In this document: positions 16,898-26,996 of the stretch, one piece after another | Numbering within the stretch: the stretch's first letter is position 1 | Layout of the letters: each line of letters opens with the position of its first letter | Source of the DNA: Micromonospora echinaurantiaca | GTDB lineage: Bacteria; Actinomycetota; Actinomycetes; Mycobacteriales; Micromonosporaceae | NCBI RefSeq assembly: GCF_900090235.1 | Contig: NZ_LT607750.1 | Coordinates: forward strand, 1,190,501 to 1,254,500 | Direction: 5' to 3' | DNA: 64,000 nt | Program-made: the position numbers and the translations under genes | Notes under the pieces: generated by a model | Told to the model about the DNA's origin: nothing | Database searches by the model: none | What the model saw: the letters and a program-made list of their open reading frames with translations, nothing else

Positions 16898-17701
16898 ATG
16901 AGCCGGATCGGGGTGGCGTTCGACAAGGCGCGCGCCGACGGGCGGGCCCTGTTGGTCGGCTGCATGCCGGCCGGGTTCCCGAGCGTCGAGGGCAGCATCG
17001 CGGCGATGACCGCGATGATCGAGGCCGGGGTCGACGTGATCGAGGTGGAGATCCCGTACTCGGACCCGGTGATGGACGGTCCGGTGATCCAGAAGGCCAG
17101 CGACATCGCGCTGGCCGGCGGCGTACGCACGGCCGACACGCTGCGCATCATCGAGGCGGTCGCGGGCACCGGCGCCCCAGTGGTCACCATGACCTACTGG
17201 AACCCGATCGAGCGGTACGGCGTCGACGCCTTCGCCCGGGACCTCGCCGCGGCCGGCGGCACCGGGCTGATCACCCCTGACCTGATCCCGGACGAGGCCG
17301 ACGAGTGGCTGGCTGCCTCGGACGCGTACGGGCTGGACCGCACCTTCCTGGTCGCCCCGTCCTCCACCGAGGCCCGGCTGGCAATGACCGTCGAGCACTG
17401 CCGCGGCTTCGTCTACGCCACCGCGATCATGGGCGTGACCGGCGCCCGGGCGCAGACCTCACAGGCGGCGCCGGTGCTGGTCTCCCGGGTCCGTGCGGTC
17501 AGCGACCTGCCGGTCGGCGTCGGCCTCGGCGTCGGCACCGGTGCGCAGGCCGGCGCGGTCGCCGGGTACGCCGACGGCGTGATCGTGGGCAGCGCGCTGA
17601 TCCGCTGCCTGCTCGACGCGCCGGACCTCGACAGCGGCCTGGCCGCGCTCCGTACGCTCAGCGCCGAACTCGCCGAGGGCGTCCGCAACCCCGCCCGCTG
17701 A
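16898..17701 (+). CDS. trpA: Tryptophan synthase alpha chain
   Basis: The 267-residue TIM-barrel subunit splits indole-3-glycerol phosphate to indole and glyceraldehyde phosphate. The catalytic Glu is in DVIEVEIPYSDPVMDGPVIQ and the catalytic Asp in ITPDLIPDEADEWL. The segment FVYATAIMGVTGARAQTS is the mobile loop, and VGVGLGVGTGAQAGAVAGYA binds phosphate. It is the last trp gene. A long palindrome lies 167 bases downstream. Confidence 0.94.
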   Translation: MSRIGVAFDKARADGRALLVGCMPAGFPSVEGSIAAMTAMIEAGVDVIEVEIPYSDPVMDGPVIQKASDIALAGGVRTADTLRIIEAVAGTGAPVVTMTYWNPIERYGVDAFARDLAAAGGTGLITPDLIPDEADEWLAASDAYGLDRTFLVAPSSTEARLAMTVEHCRGFVYATAIMGVTGARAQTSQAAPVLVSRVRAVSDLPVGVGLGVGTGAQAGAVAGYADGVIVGSALIRCLLDAPDLDSGLAALRTLSAELAEGVRNPAR

Positions 17702-18185
17702 CCGCCGCCCCTGCCAGCGGCCGCCCCAGCAGTGCCAGATCCAGGCCGCCGGCCGCGGCGCTCCGTCCGCCGGCCGGCCCCCGCTGTGGCGCCGGCCCCG
17801 CCCTGGCGGCGGCCGTGATCCGGATTCGCGGCCCCGCGGCGTGTCGCGGTGCCGGGCCAAGTCACGCGAATGGCTGATACCTGAGAGTCATCATGATGAC
17901 TCTCAGGTATCAGCCATTCAGTGATAGGTCGCCTCGGCGCGGGACCGTCACGGCGGTGGGGTGAAGCTGGTCGGGACGGGGTGGTTCGGTCGGTCCAGGG
18001 TGGAAGTGGTGGCGGAGCGACAGCGGTTCGCCGGGCCGGTGCGGACCCGCTGGCGGTGCCTCGGTGTCGGGGGTCGGGGGTCGGTTCGTCGCTGGCGATG
18101 CGGATCGGTGCCGGTGGTGGCCGCCGTCGGGTGGGAGAGGCCGCCGGCGGTGCGGTCAGTGCCGGGCCGGTGCCCGGCGGTGCGG
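17702..18185. other. Gene-free 484-bp region between convergent trpA and NUDIX genes
   Basis: No reading frame here looks real. The stretch holds a 52-bp perfect palindrome at 17868-17919 and the outer copy of a 24-bp direct repeat at 18144-18167. The rest is low-complexity G/C-rich sequence. Confidence 0.5.
17868..17919. terminator. 52-bp perfect A+T-rich palindrome
   Basis: Each 26-base half (17868-17893 and 17894-17919) is the exact complement of the other, with no loop; the centre reads TCATCATGATGA. Its A+T content is far above that of the neighbourhood. The position between convergent trpA and the NUDIX gene suggests a bidirectional terminator. A protein-binding palindrome or a mobile palindromic repeat is also possible. 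Confidence 0.6.
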
Positions 18186-18197
18186 TCAGTGCCGGGC
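18144..18197. repeat. 24-bp direct repeat spanning the NUDIX stop codon
   Basis: The same 24 bases, starting CCGGCGGTGCGGTCAGTG, occur at 18144-18167 and 18174-18197. The second copy contains the stop codon of the minus-strand NUDIX gene. This is a local duplication of a gene end. Confidence 0.75.
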
Positions 18198-18737
18198 GAG
18201 CGCGTCGGCGCCGGAGCGGCCGTCCTCGGCCCGGCGGTCCGCCGGCTGCCCCGACCGTTGCCCGGGTGCCGGCCCGGGCGGAGTGGCGCAGTCGGCCAGC
18301 ACGCCGGAGCGGCCGGCCAGCGCGTCGGCGAGCGCCAGCCGGGTGGTCGGGGTCAGCGCGGTGGGCAGGTCGGCGGGGTCGTGCCAGGAGAGCCGGCAGC
18401 CGCCCACCGGCTCGCCCGCCGCCCGGTCGCCGAGCGCCCGGGCCCGGAAGACGTGCACCAGCACGTCGGGCAGCGGACCGGCCCGCCCGGCCGGCGTCGG
18501 GCCGGCCGCCGGCTCGGCGACGTGGTAGAGCCCGACCAGGTCGACGATCTCGATCTCCCAGCCGGTCTCGGCCCGGATGTCGCGCAGCACCGCCGGCACC
18601 GGGCTCTCCGGCCGGCGCAGCCGGCCGCCGGGCAGCGCGTACCGGCGTTCGCCCCGGCCCTGCCGGCACAGCAGCACCCGACCGGCCCCGTCGGTGACGA
18701 TCGCGGCCACCGCCCAGGTGAGCGCGCTCATGGACAA
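18186..18737 (-). CDS. NUDIX domain protein with a weakened Nudix box
   Basis: The 183-residue protein has the NUDIX fold at residues about 5-140. The box (residues 38-60) keeps G38, E44, R52, E57 and G59 of the G-x5-E-x7-RE-U-x-EE-x-G-U pattern. It has Asp at 53 and Ala at 56 where metal-binding Glu is usual. NUDIX enzymes hydrolyse nucleoside diphosphate derivatives linked to another group; reduced or altered activity is likely here. The last 45 residues are low-complexity Pro/Gly/Arg. It diverges from lgt, with 95 bases between the starts. Confidence 0.75.
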   Translation of the reverse strand: MSMSALTWAVAAIVTDGAGRVLLCRQGRGERRYALPGGRLRRPESPVPAVLRDIRAETGWEIEIVDLVGLYHVAEPAAGPTPAGRAGPLPDVLVHVFRARALGDRAAGEPVGGCRLSWHDPADLPTALTPTTRLALADALAGRSGVLADCATPPGPAPGQRSGQPADRRAEDGRSGADALARH

Positions 18738-18832
18738 AGAGCCTACGTCGGTGCAAACCAGAAGTCACTGCGACGCCGCCCGGCCCGCCCGGGGTGCCGC
18801 CGAAGGGGTCCGCAGCGGTAGCGTGTGCACCC

Positions 18833-20029
18833 GTGAATCTCGCCTCGCTGTCCCCCCAGGCGGCCCTGCCCAGTCCCAGCACCGCCGTCTGGCAGCTCGG
18901 CCCGGTTCCGCTCCGGGCGTACGCGCTGTGCATCATCCTCGGCATCGTGGTGGCCTGCGTGGTCACCGAGTACCGGCTGCGCCGGCGTGGCGTCGCCCCG
19001 GGCGCGGTGCTCGACATCGCGGTCTGGGCCGTGCCGGCCGGCATCATCGGCGCGCGGATCTACCACGTGATCACCTCGCCGGAGAAGTACTTCGGCACCG
19101 GTGGCGACCCGATGAAGGCGTTCGCCATCTGGGAGGGTGGTCTCGGCATCTGGGGCGCGGTGGCCGGCGGCGCGATCGGCGCCTGGATCGCCGCCCGCCA
19201 GCTCGGCATCCCGTTCGCCGTGGTGGCCGACGCGCTCGCGCCCGGCCTGCCGCTGGCGCAGGCGGTGGGCCGGCTCGGCAACTGGTTCAACAACGAGCTC
19301 TACGGCGGGCGGACCACCCTGCCATGGGGCCTGGAGATCCACCGGATGGACCCGGACAACCCCGGGCACGCGCTGCGCGACGACGCCGACCGGCCCATCC
19401 TCGAGCCGGGCCTCTACCACCCGACCTTCGCCTACGAGCTGCTCTGGAACGTCGGCGTCGCGGTGCTGGTCCTCGTGGTCGACCGCAAGCTGCGACTGGG
19501 CCGGGGCCGGGCGTTCGCGCTGTACGTGATGGGCTACACCGCCGGCCGGTTCTGGATCGAGCTGATGCGCACCGACGAGGCCAACACCATCCTCGGCGTC
19601 CGGCTCAACGTGTGGACCGCCGCGCTGGTGTTCCTCGGCGCCCTGGTCTACTTCCTGCGCGTCCGCGGCCCCCGGGAGTACCTCGTCCCGGTCGGGGCGG
19701 CGGCGGCGCCGACCCCGCCGGAGTCCGACGTCTCGCAGGTCGACCTCTCCGCCACCGAGGCCGGCGCGCAGCCGGCCGCGCCGGAGGGCTACCGGGTGGT
19801 CAGCGAGGAGCAGTACCGCCGCTGGCGGGAGACCGGCGAGCTGCCCGCCGAGCCGGACGCCGCGCCGGCCGAGCAGACCGACGCGACCGGGTCGGCCGAC
19901 CGCTCCGCGGACGGCGACGAGGCTGCCGGGAGCGACACCGGGACCGAGGACGCGGAGTCCGGGGAGACGACGGTGCGGGACGAGCGGGCCGGCGCGGCCG
20001 GCTCCCGCCCCGCCGACGGCGACAGCTGA
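18833..20029 (+). CDS. lgt: Prolipoprotein diacylglyceryl transferase
   Basis: Lgt transfers diacylglycerol from phosphatidylglycerol to the lipobox cysteine of lipoproteins. The 398-residue membrane protein has seven predicted spans and the Lgt signature GRLGNWFNNELYGG (residues about 145-158). Other conserved pieces are GARIYHVITS near residue 66 and YHPTFAYELLWN. A hydrophilic acidic C-terminal tail of about 110 residues is normal for actinobacteria. GTG 18833 fits the start of the first hydrophobic region; an ATG at 18794 is in frame but adds an unrelated segment. No good ribosome site is visible. Confidence 0.93.
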   Translation: MNLASLSPQAALPSPSTAVWQLGPVPLRAYALCIILGIVVACVVTEYRLRRRGVAPGAVLDIAVWAVPAGIIGARIYHVITSPEKYFGTGGDPMKAFAIWEGGLGIWGAVAGGAIGAWIAARQLGIPFAVVADALAPGLPLAQAVGRLGNWFNNELYGGRTTLPWGLEIHRMDPDNPGHALRDDADRPILEPGLYHPTFAYELLWNVGVAVLVLVVDRKLRLGRGRAFALYVMGYTAGRFWIELMRTDEANTILGVRLNVWTAALVFLGALVYFLRVRGPREYLVPVGAAAAPTPPESDVSQVDLSATEAGAQPAAPEGYRVVSEEQYRRWRETGELPAEPDAAPAEQTDATGSADRSADGDEAAGSDTGTEDAESGETTVRDERAGAAGSRPADGDS

Positions 20030-20039
20030 GCGGAGAACC

Positions 20040-21227
20040 ATGCGTAGCGCGGTGGTGGTCGGCGCCGGGATCGGCGGCCTCGCGGTCGCCGGTGCGCTGG
20101 CCCGGTCCGGTTGGCAGGTCACCCTGCTGGAGCGGGCCGACCGGATCCGCCCGGAGCCGACGGCCGTGGTGCTCTGGCCCAACGGCGTGCGCGCGCTGCG
20201 CGCCCTCGGCCTCGGCGCCGGCCTGGAGGCGATCGCCACACCGGTGCCCGACGGCGGCATCCGTCGCCCGGACGGGCACTGGCTGGTGCAACCCCGGCCC
20301 ACCCCGGCCGACCGGATGCCGGTGGTGGTGCACCGGGAGGACCTGCACGACGCGCTGATCGCCGGGCTGGGCGACGGGGTGGAGCTGCGCACCGGGGTGA
20401 CCGTGCGGACGATACGCACCGGCGCCGGCGCCCGCCCCGCGGTCGGCGACGGCCGGCACACGCTGGAGGCCGACCTGGTGGTCGCCGCCGACGGCACCGA
20501 CAGTGAGCTGCGCCGCCAGCTCGCCCCGGAGGCCGGCGTGGTCAGCTCCGGCTGCGCCGCCTGGCGGGCGGTGATCCCCTGGTACCGGGCGCCCCAGCTG
20601 CGCGACGAGGTGCCGGTGGGCGGCGAGACCCTCGGCGCCGGGTACCGGTTCGTCTCCGCCTCGCTGGGCGAGCGCGGCTCGTCGGGCGGCTCCAGCCGGG
20701 GCGGCATCTACTGGGTGGCCACCGCGGCCGGCGCGCCCCGCCCGGAGCCGCCGGAGACCCAGCTGGCCCTGCTGCGTCGCTGGTACGCCGGCTGGCCGTC
20801 CCCGGTCACCGAGCTGCTCGACGCCACCGACCCGGCGGACCTGGTGCAGCAGGAGATCCGCGAACTGCGGCCACTGCCCCGGGCGTACGCCTACCCGTCC
20901 GGCCCGGGCGGAGTGGTGCTGCTCGGCGACGCCGCGCACGCCATGCCGCCGCACCTCGGCCAGGGCGCCTGCCTCGCCTTCGAGGACGCCGCCACCCTCG
21001 CCACGCTGCTGCGCGAGTCCCGGCTGCCCGACGCGCTGGCCGCGTACGACCGGACGCGCCGGCCCCGGGCGGCGTCGGTGGTCCGGCAGGCCCGCCGGAT
21101 GTCGGCGGTGCTGCGCACCCGCGGCCGGCTCGCCCTGCGGGCCCGGGACGCGGCCCTCGGCACGATCAGCCCCCGGCTGCTCTCCACCGCCGCGACCACC
21201 GCGGCCGCCTGGCGACCGCCGAGCTGA
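20040..21227 (+). CDS. FAD-dependent aromatic monooxygenase-type oxidoreductase
   Basis: The 395-residue flavoprotein has the three class A monooxygenase motifs: GxGxxG at the N-terminus (AVVVGAGIGGLAVAGAL, then LLERAD), the DG motif (LVVAADGTDSELRR, residues about 148-161) and the GD motif (VVLLGDAAHAMPPHLGQGA, near residue 293). Such enzymes use NAD(P)H and O2 to hydroxylate aromatic or polyketide substrates. The substrate is not predictable. The start lies ten bases after the lgt stop, behind GCGGAGAA, so it may be co-transcribed with lgt. Its last 23 bases are repeated downstream. Confidence 0.85.
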   Translation: MRSAVVVGAGIGGLAVAGALARSGWQVTLLERADRIRPEPTAVVLWPNGVRALRALGLGAGLEAIATPVPDGGIRRPDGHWLVQPRPTPADRMPVVVHREDLHDALIAGLGDGVELRTGVTVRTIRTGAGARPAVGDGRHTLEADLVVAADGTDSELRRQLAPEAGVVSSGCAAWRAVIPWYRAPQLRDEVPVGGETLGAGYRFVSASLGERGSSGGSSRGGIYWVATAAGAPRPEPPETQLALLRRWYAGWPSPVTELLDATDPADLVQQEIRELRPLPRAYAYPSGPGGVVLLGDAAHAMPPHLGQGACLAFEDAATLATLLRESRLPDALAAYDRTRRPRAASVVRQARRMSAVLRTRGRLALRARDAALGTISPRLLSTAATTAAAWRPPS

Positions 21228-21275
21228 ACGGAGATCGGCCCGCCCCCGCGGCCCGCCTGGCGACCGCCGAGCTGA
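21205..21275. repeat. 23-bp direct repeat spanning the monooxygenase stop codon
   Basis: The 23 bases at 21205-21227, ending GACCGCCGAGCTGA with the monooxygenase stop, occur exactly again at 21253-21275. The copies start 48 bases apart. The second copy lies before the convergent GNAT gene end. Confidence 0.75.
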
Positions 21276-21282
21276 CCCGCGG

Positions 21283-22128
21283 TCAGGGCAGTACGGGGGC
21301 CGGCTCGGCGATGCAGGCGGTGCCGATCCGGCGGAAGCCGACCCGCAGGTAGACCCGGGCGATGTCCTCGCTGCCGGCGGAGAGGAAGACCAGGTCGGTG
21401 CCGGCGGCCAGCAGTTCGCGGGCCAGGGTGGCGGTCACCGCGGCGCCCAGGCCCCGGCGGCGGGCGGCCGGCAGGGTGGCCACCCCGGCGATCTCGGCGA
21501 CGTCGCCGACCCGCATCGCCATCCCGCTGGCCAGCGGGCCCTCCTCGGGCGTGCCGGCCAGCACGGTGAGCCGTCGGCCGTCGGCGATCCGGACCCGCTC
21601 ATCGTCCAGCGCGGCCACGTCCAGCCCGGTCATCGCGGCGTCCCGCTGGCCCGGGCCGGCGTCGCCCCGGCCGGTGCCGGGAAAGGAGAAGCCGACCGCG
21701 GCGACGGCCCGCCCGGCGGCCACGTCGGCGGCGAGGTCGGGCGCGTCGGGGCCGAGCACCCGCACCGGTACGTCGGCCAGCGTCGCCGGGTCGGGCAGCG
21801 CGGCGGGGTCGAGCACCATCAGCGGCGCCTCCAGCACCGACAGCCCCGCCGAGCGGGCCACCGCGAGCAGGTCGGGGGTGGTCTCGTGCACCCACTCGAA
21901 GGCCTCCGGCAGGCCCAGTTCGCGCTGGCGCTGGCGGACCTGGGCGACGTCGGCCAGCGAGGGGGCCGCGTCGGCGTCGAGCCGGGGCCGGGCGTAGAAC
22001 GGCCAGCCGGTGCCCTCCCGGACGAAGAGCACCAGGCCGCCGTGTTCCTCGGCTCGGGCCGCGTCCCGGGGCACCGCGTCGTAGAAGTGTTCCAACCGGT
22101 CGAACAGGGCTTTGTGCGCGGGATCCAC
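21283..22128 (-). CDS. GNAT family N-acetyltransferase
   Basis: The 281-residue protein has a C-terminal GNAT domain (about residues 150-275) with the acetyl-CoA-binding segment EIAGVATLPAARRRGLGAAV. LVFLSAGSEDIARVYLRVGF and RRIG follow. The N-terminal 140 residues resemble the second, degenerate GNAT half of tandem proteins. The substrate is unknown. GTG 22128 diverges from gltB with a 149-bp shared promoter region. Confidence 0.85.
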   Translation of the reverse strand: MDPAHKALFDRLEHFYDAVPRDAARAEEHGGLVLFVREGTGWPFYARPRLDADAAPSLADVAQVRQRQRELGLPEAFEWVHETTPDLLAVARSAGLSVLEAPLMVLDPAALPDPATLADVPVRVLGPDAPDLAADVAAGRAVAAVGFSFPGTGRGDAGPGQRDAAMTGLDVAALDDERVRIADGRRLTVLAGTPEEGPLASGMAMRVGDVAEIAGVATLPAARRRGLGAAVTATLARELLAAGTDLVFLSAGSEDIARVYLRVGFRRIGTACIAEPAPVLP

Positions 22129-22202
22129 CGCGCGAGACTACACGTCCCAGACTCTGGACGGTGTGATCAATCCGCACTGGCCTTGCGCACCGCGCCCTAA
22201 CG

Positions 22203-22208
22203 TAGACT
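22203..22208 (+). promoter_or_regulatory. Probable gltB -10 box
   Basis: TAGACT is a good actinobacterial -10. A TTGCGC lies 14 bases upstream, which is short for a -35. About 65 bases of leader follow before AGGAGG (22268-22273) and the GTG start. No clear GlnR box was recognised. Confidence 0.4.
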
Positions 22209-22277
22209 CAATAAACCCACAAGGGCCGACGTCGTCCCGATCCCGTGAACCATCCCTGAGCGACGACAGGAGGCCCG

Positions 22278-25200
22278 GTGGCTTTTCCGTACCCTCATCG
22301 CCCCCAGCCGGCCGCGCCGCACGGCCCCGGTGTTCCCGCGGCCGGGCTCTACGACCCTGCCCAGGAGCACGACGCCTGCGGCGTGGCCTTCGTGGCCGAC
22401 CTGCACGGACGGCGCTCCCACGCGGTGGTCGCCAACGGCCTCGCCGCGCTCTGCCGGCTGGACCATCGGGGCGCCCGGGGCGCGGAGCCGAATACCGGCG
22501 ATGGCGCGGGCATCATGATCCAGGTGCCGGACGCGTTCCTGCGCGCGGTGGTGGACTTCCCGCTGCCACCGGCCGGCGAGTACGCCACCGGCCTGGTCTT
22601 CCTCCCCGACGACGACGCCGCCGAGGCGCGCGCCCGCCGGGTGGTGGAGAAGTACGCCCTGGTCGAGGGGGCCGAGCTGCTCGGCTGGCGGGAGGTGCCG
22701 GTCGACCCGGCCGGCCTGGGCGAGACCGCGCTCGCCGCGATGCCCCGGATCCGGCAGCTCTTCCTCGCCGCGCACCGGCTCACCGACTCGCCCGCCGGTC
22801 CGGCCGGTACGCCGCTGCGCGACATCGAGCTGGACCGGGTCGCCTTCTGCGTACGCAAGCAGGCCGAGCGGGAGTCCGCCGAGCGGGGCGTGCCGGCGTA
22901 CTTCCCGTCGCTGTCCGCGCGGACCATGGTCTTCAAGGGCATGCTCACCCCCGACCAGCTGCCGGCGTTCTACCCGGAGCTGACCGACGAGCGGGTGGAC
23001 AGCGCGATCGCGCTGGTGCACTCGCGGTTCTCCACCAACACCTTCCCGTCCTGGCCGCTGGCGCACCCGTACCGCTTCATCGCGCACAACGGCGAGATCA
23101 ACACCATCCGCGGCAACCGGAACTGGATGCAGGCCCGGGAGGCGCTGCTGCGTACCCCGAACCTGCCGGGCAACATCCGGCGGATCTTCCCGGTCTGCAC
23201 CCCGGCCGCCTCCGACTCAGCCAACTTCGACGAGGTGCTGGAGCTGCTGCACCTGGCCGGGCGCAGCCTGCCGCACGCGGTGCTGATGATGATCCCGGAA
23301 GCCTGGGAGAACGACCCGGACATGCGGGCCGACAAGCGGGAGTTCTACCGCTTCCACGCCAGCCTGATGGAGCCGTGGGACGGGCCGGCTTCGGTCGCCT
23401 TCACCGACGGCGAGATCGTCGGCGCGGTGCTGGACCGCAACGGGCTGCGCCCGGGGCGCTGGTGGCGTACCGACGACGGGCTGGTGGTGCTCGGCAGCGA
23501 GGCGGGTGTGCTCGACCTCGACCCGGCCCGGGTGGTGGCCAAGGGGCGGCTGCAGCCGGGGCGGATGTTCCTGGTCGACACCGCCGCCGGCCGGATCGTG
23601 CAGGACGACGAGATCAAGGCCGAGCTGGCCGCCGAGCGGCCGTACGGCGAGTGGCTGCACGCCGGCCTGATCGAGCTGACCGACCTGCCGGCCCGTGAGC
23701 ACATCGTCTACACCCACGACTCGGTCCGCCGCCGCCAGCAGACCTTCGGCTACACGGAGGAGGAGCTGAAGATCCTGCTCGCGCCGATGGCCCGGGCCGG
23801 CGCGGAGCCGATCGGCTCGATGGGCACCGACACCCCGATCTCCCCGCTGTCCACCCGGCCGCGGCTGCTGTACGACTACTTTCACCAGCTCTTCGCCCAG
23901 GTCACCAACCCGCCGCTGGACGCCATCCGGGAGGAGCTGGTGACCAGCCTGGCCTCCACCATCGGCCCGGAGGGCAACCTGCTCGACCCGGGCCCGGCCA
24001 GCTGCCGGCAGATCGTGCTGCCCTACCCGGTGATCGACAACGACGAGCTGGCCAAAATCCTCTCCATCGACGAGGACGGCGACCTGCCCGGCTTCAAGGC
24101 GGTCCGGGTCTCCGGGCTGTACCGGATCCGGGAGGGCGCCAAGGGAATCAAGGCCCGGCTGACCGAGATCTGCCGGCACGTCTCCGAGGCGATCGAGGAC
24201 GGCGTGCGGATCCTGGTGCTCTCCGACCGGGACTCCAACGCCGACCTGGCGCCGATCCCGTCGCTGTTGCTCACCGCGGCGGTGCACCAGCACCTGGTCC
24301 GCGAGCAGACCCGCACCCAGGTGGCGCTGATCGTCGAGTCCGGCGACTGCCGCGAGGTGCACCACGCGGCGGTGCTGATCGGGTACGGCGCGGCGGCGGT
24401 CAATCCGTACCTGGCCTTCGAGTCGGTGGAGGACATGATCTCCACTGGCGCCCTGGCCGGGGTGGAACCGGGCACGGCGGTGCGCAACTACGTCAAGGCG
24501 CTCGGCAAGGGCGTCCTGAAGATCATGTCCAAGATGGGCATCTCGACGGTGTCCTCGTACTGCGGGGCGCAGGTCTTCGAGGCGGTCGGGCTGGACACCC
24601 GGCTGGTCGAGCGCTACTTCCGGGGCACCCCGAGCAAGATCGGTGGGATCGGGCTGGACGGCATCCACGCCGAGGTCGCCGCCCGGCACGCCCGGGCCTG
24701 GCCGGCGCCGGGCGCCGCCGCCACCGACCGGCTGGAGGTCGGCGGCGAGTACCAGTGGCGCCGCGAGGGCGAGCTGCACCTGTTCAACCCGGAGACGGTC
24801 TTCCTGCTCCAGCACGCCACCCGCAGCCGGCAGTACGACGTCTTCCGGAAGTACACCGCCAAGGTCGACGAGCTGGCCGCCCGGGCGGGTTCGCTGCGCG
24901 GGTTGTTCACCCTGCGTACCGGGGTGCGGCCGGCGGTGCCGATCGAGGAGGTCGAGCCGGCCACCGAGATCGTCAAGCGGTTCGCCACCGGCGCCATGTC
25001 GTACGGCTCGATCTCCGCCGAGGCGCACGAGACCCTCGCGATCGCGATGAACCGGCTCGGCGGCAAGTCCAACACCGGCGAGGGCGGCGAGGACGTCGAG
25101 CGGCTGCACGACCCGGCCCGCCGCTCGGCGGTGAAGCAGATCGCCAGCGGCCGGTTCGGGGTGACCAGCGAATACCTGGTCAACGCCGACGACATCCAGA

Positions 25201-26996
25201 TCAAGATGGCCCAGGGCGCCAAGCCCGGCGAGGGCGGGCAGCTGCCCGGCAACAAGGTCTGGCCGTGGATCGCGCGTACCCGGCACGCCACCCCGGGCGT
25301 CGGCCTGATCTCCCCGCCGCCGCACCACGACATCTACTCCATCGAGGACCTCGCCCAGCTGGTGCACGACCTGAAGTGCGTCAACCCGGCCGCCCGGGTG
25401 CACGTCAAGCTGGTCAGCGAGGTCGGCGTGGGCACGGTGGCGGCCGGCGTGGCCAAGCTCAAGGCCGACGTCATCCTGATCTCCGGGCACGACGGCGGCA
25501 CCGGCGCGTCCCCGCTGAACTCGCTCAAGCACGCCGGCACCCCCTGGGAGCTGGGGCTGGCCGAGGCGCAGCAGACGCTGCTGCTCAACAAGCTGCGCGA
25601 CCGGGTCACCGTGCAGGTCGACGGCCAGCTCAAGACCGGCCGGGACGTGCTGGTCGCGGCGCTGCTCGGCGCCGAGGAGTTCGGCTTCGCCACCGCGCCG
25701 CTGATCGTCGAGGGCTGCGTGATGATGCGGGTCTGTCACCTGGACACCTGTCCGGTCGGCATCGCCACCCAGAACCCGGTGCTGCGGGAACGCTTCACCG
25801 GCAAGCCGGAGTTCGTGGAGAACTTCTTCCTCTTCCTCGCCGAGGAGGTCCGCGGCTACCTGGCCGAGCTGGGCTTCCGGTCGATCGAGGAGGCGATCGG
25901 GCACGCCGAACTCCTCGACGTCACCCCGGCGATCGAGCACTGGAAGGCCACCGGCCTCGACCTCACCCCCGTGCTGTACCTGCCGGAGCTGCCGGCCGGC
26001 GCCGCCCGCCGGGGCGTCCGCGCCCAGGACCACGGCCTGGAGCTGGCCCTGGACAACGAGCTGATCGCGCTGGCCGAGCCGGCCCTGGCCGACGGCACCC
26101 CGGTACGGGTCGAGGTGGCGGTGCGCAACGAGCACCGCAGCGTCGGCGCGATGCTCGGCGGCGAGGTGACCCGCCGCTACGGCGGGGCCGGCCTCCCGGC
26201 CGACACCATCGAGTTCACCCTCCGCGGCACCGCCGGGCAGTCGTTCGGCGCGTTCCTGCCGCGCGGGGTCACCCTGCGGCTGCACGGCGACACCAACGAC
26301 TACGTCGGCAAGGGCCTCTCCGGCGGGCGGCTGGTGGTCCGGCCGGACGCCGCCGCGCCGTTCGTCGACGGCGACGCCGGGCCGGGGGAGCGGGCCGAGG
26401 ACCAGATCATCGCCGGCAACACCATCCTGTACGGGGCCACCGCCGGCGAGGTCTTCCTGCGCGGTCGGGTGGGGGAGCGGTTCGCGGTGCGCAACTCCGG
26501 CGCGGTCGCCGTCGTCGAGGGCGTCGGCGACCACGGCTGCGAGTACATGACCGGTGGCACCGTGGTGGTGCTCGGTCCGACCGGCCGCAACTTCGCCGCC
26601 GGCATGTCCGGCGGCACCGCCTTCGTGTGGCAGCTCGACCGGCGCCGGGTCAACACCGAGCTGGTCGACCTGGCGCCGCTGTCCGAGGAGGAGCAGGCCG
26701 TGCTGCACGAGCTGGTGCAGCGGCACTTCGCCGAGACCGACTCGGCGGTCGCCGAGGAACTGCTCAAGCGCTGGCCGGAGGCGGTGGCGGAGTTCACCGC
26801 GGTGGTGCCCCGGGACTACCGCCGGGTGCTGGAGATCATGCGGGCCGCCGAAGCCGCCGGCCGCGACGTCGACGACGCGGTGATGACCGCACTGGCGGCG
26901 CCCGCCGCCTCGGCGGCGCCGGCGGCGCCGTCCGATTCGTCCATGCCGACCACGCCCGGCCCGCGGGCGGCGGCCCAGGAGGTGGCTCGTGCCTGA
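22278..26996 (+). CDS. gltB: Glutamate synthase large subunit (NADPH-GOGAT)
   Basis: GltB takes the amide of glutamine through an internal tunnel to 2-oxoglutarate, giving two glutamates. The 1572-residue protein has the full layout. The class II glutaminase domain follows a propeptide, with the probable catalytic Cys34 in EHDACGVAF. The central domain comes next. The FMN domain carries [10 protein letters not shown] and [19 protein letters not shown]. Cysteines for the 3Fe-4S cluster are in [19 protein letters not shown]. The C-terminal beta-helix has [19 protein letters not shown] and [19 protein letters not shown] precedes GTG 22278. It overlaps gltD by eight bases. Confidence 0.96.
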   Translation: MAFPYPHRPQPAAPHGPGVPAAGLYDPAQEHDACGVAFVADLHGRRSHAVVANGLAALCRLDHRGARGAEPNTGDGAGIMIQVPDAFLRAVVDFPLPPAGEYATGLVFLPDDDAAEARARRVVEKYALVEGAELLGWREVPVDPAGLGETALAAMPRIRQLFLAAHRLTDSPAGPAGTPLRDIELDRVAFCVRKQAERESAERGVPAYFPSLSARTMVFKGMLTPDQLPAFYPELTDERVDSAIALVHSRFSTNTFPSWPLAHPYRFIAHNGEINTIRGNRNWMQAREALLRTPNLPGNIRRIFPVCTPAASDSANFDEVLELLHLAGRSLPHAVLMMIPEAWENDPDMRADKREFYRFHASLMEPWDGPASVAFTDGEIVGAVLDRNGLRPGRWWRTDDGLVVLGSEAGVLDLDPARVVAKGRLQPGRMFLVDTAAGRIVQDDEIKAELAAERPYGEWLHAGLIELTDLPAREHIVYTHDSVRRRQQTFGYTEEELKILLAPMARAGAEPIGSMGTDTPISPLSTRPRLLYDYFHQLFAQVTNPPLDAIREELVTSLASTIGPEGNLLDPGPASCRQIVLPYPVIDNDELAKILSIDEDGDLPGFKAVRVSGLYRIREGAKGIKARLTEICRHVSEAIEDGVRILVLSDRDSNADLAPIPSLLLTAAVHQHLVREQTRTQVALIVESGDCREVHHAAVLIGYGAAAVNPYLAFESVEDMISTGALAGVEPGTAVRNYVKALGKGVLKIMSKMGISTVSSYCGAQVFEAVGLDTRLVERYFRGTPSKIGGIGLDGIHAEVAARHARAWPAPGAAATDRLEVGGEYQWRREGELHLFNPETVFLLQHATRSRQYDVFRKYTAKVDELAARAGSLRGLFTLRTGVRPAVPIEEVEPATEIVKRFATGAMSYGSISAEAHETLAIAMNRLGGKSNTGEGGEDVERLHDPARRSAVKQIASGRFGVTSEYLVNADDIQIKMAQGAKPGEGGQLPGNKVWPWIARTRHATPGVGLISPPPHHDIYSIEDLAQLVHDLKCVNPAARVHVKLVSEVGVGTVAAGVAKLKADVILISGHDGGTGASPLNSLKHAGTPWELGLAEAQQTLLLNKLRDRVTVQVDGQLKTGRDVLVAALLGAEEFGFATAPLIVEGCVMMRVCHLDTCPVGIATQNPVLRERFTGKPEFVENFFLFLAEEVRGYLAELGFRSIEEAIGHAELLDVTPAIEHWKATGLDLTPVLYLPELPAGAARRGVRAQDHGLELALDNELIALAEPALADGTPVRVEVAVRNEHRSVGAMLGGEVTRRYGGAGLPADTIEFTLRGTAGQSFGAFLPRGVTLRLHGDTNDYVGKGLSGGRLVVRPDAAAPFVDGDAGPGERAEDQIIAGNTILYGATAGEVFLRGRVGERFAVRNSGAVAVVEGVGDHGCEYMTGGTVVVLGPTGRNFAAGMSGGTAFVWQLDRRRVNTELVDLAPLSEEEQAVLHELVQRHFAETDSAVAEELLKRWPEAVAEFTAVVPRDYRRVLEIMRAAEAAGRDVDDAVMTALAAPAASAAPAAPSDSSMPTTPGPRAAAQEVARA

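Noticed and set aside
23217..26726. An 1169-codon minus-strand frame inside gltB
   Set aside because: It lies opposite conserved GOGAT sequence, with a composition (Arg, Gly, Val, Gln-rich) produced by codon bias.
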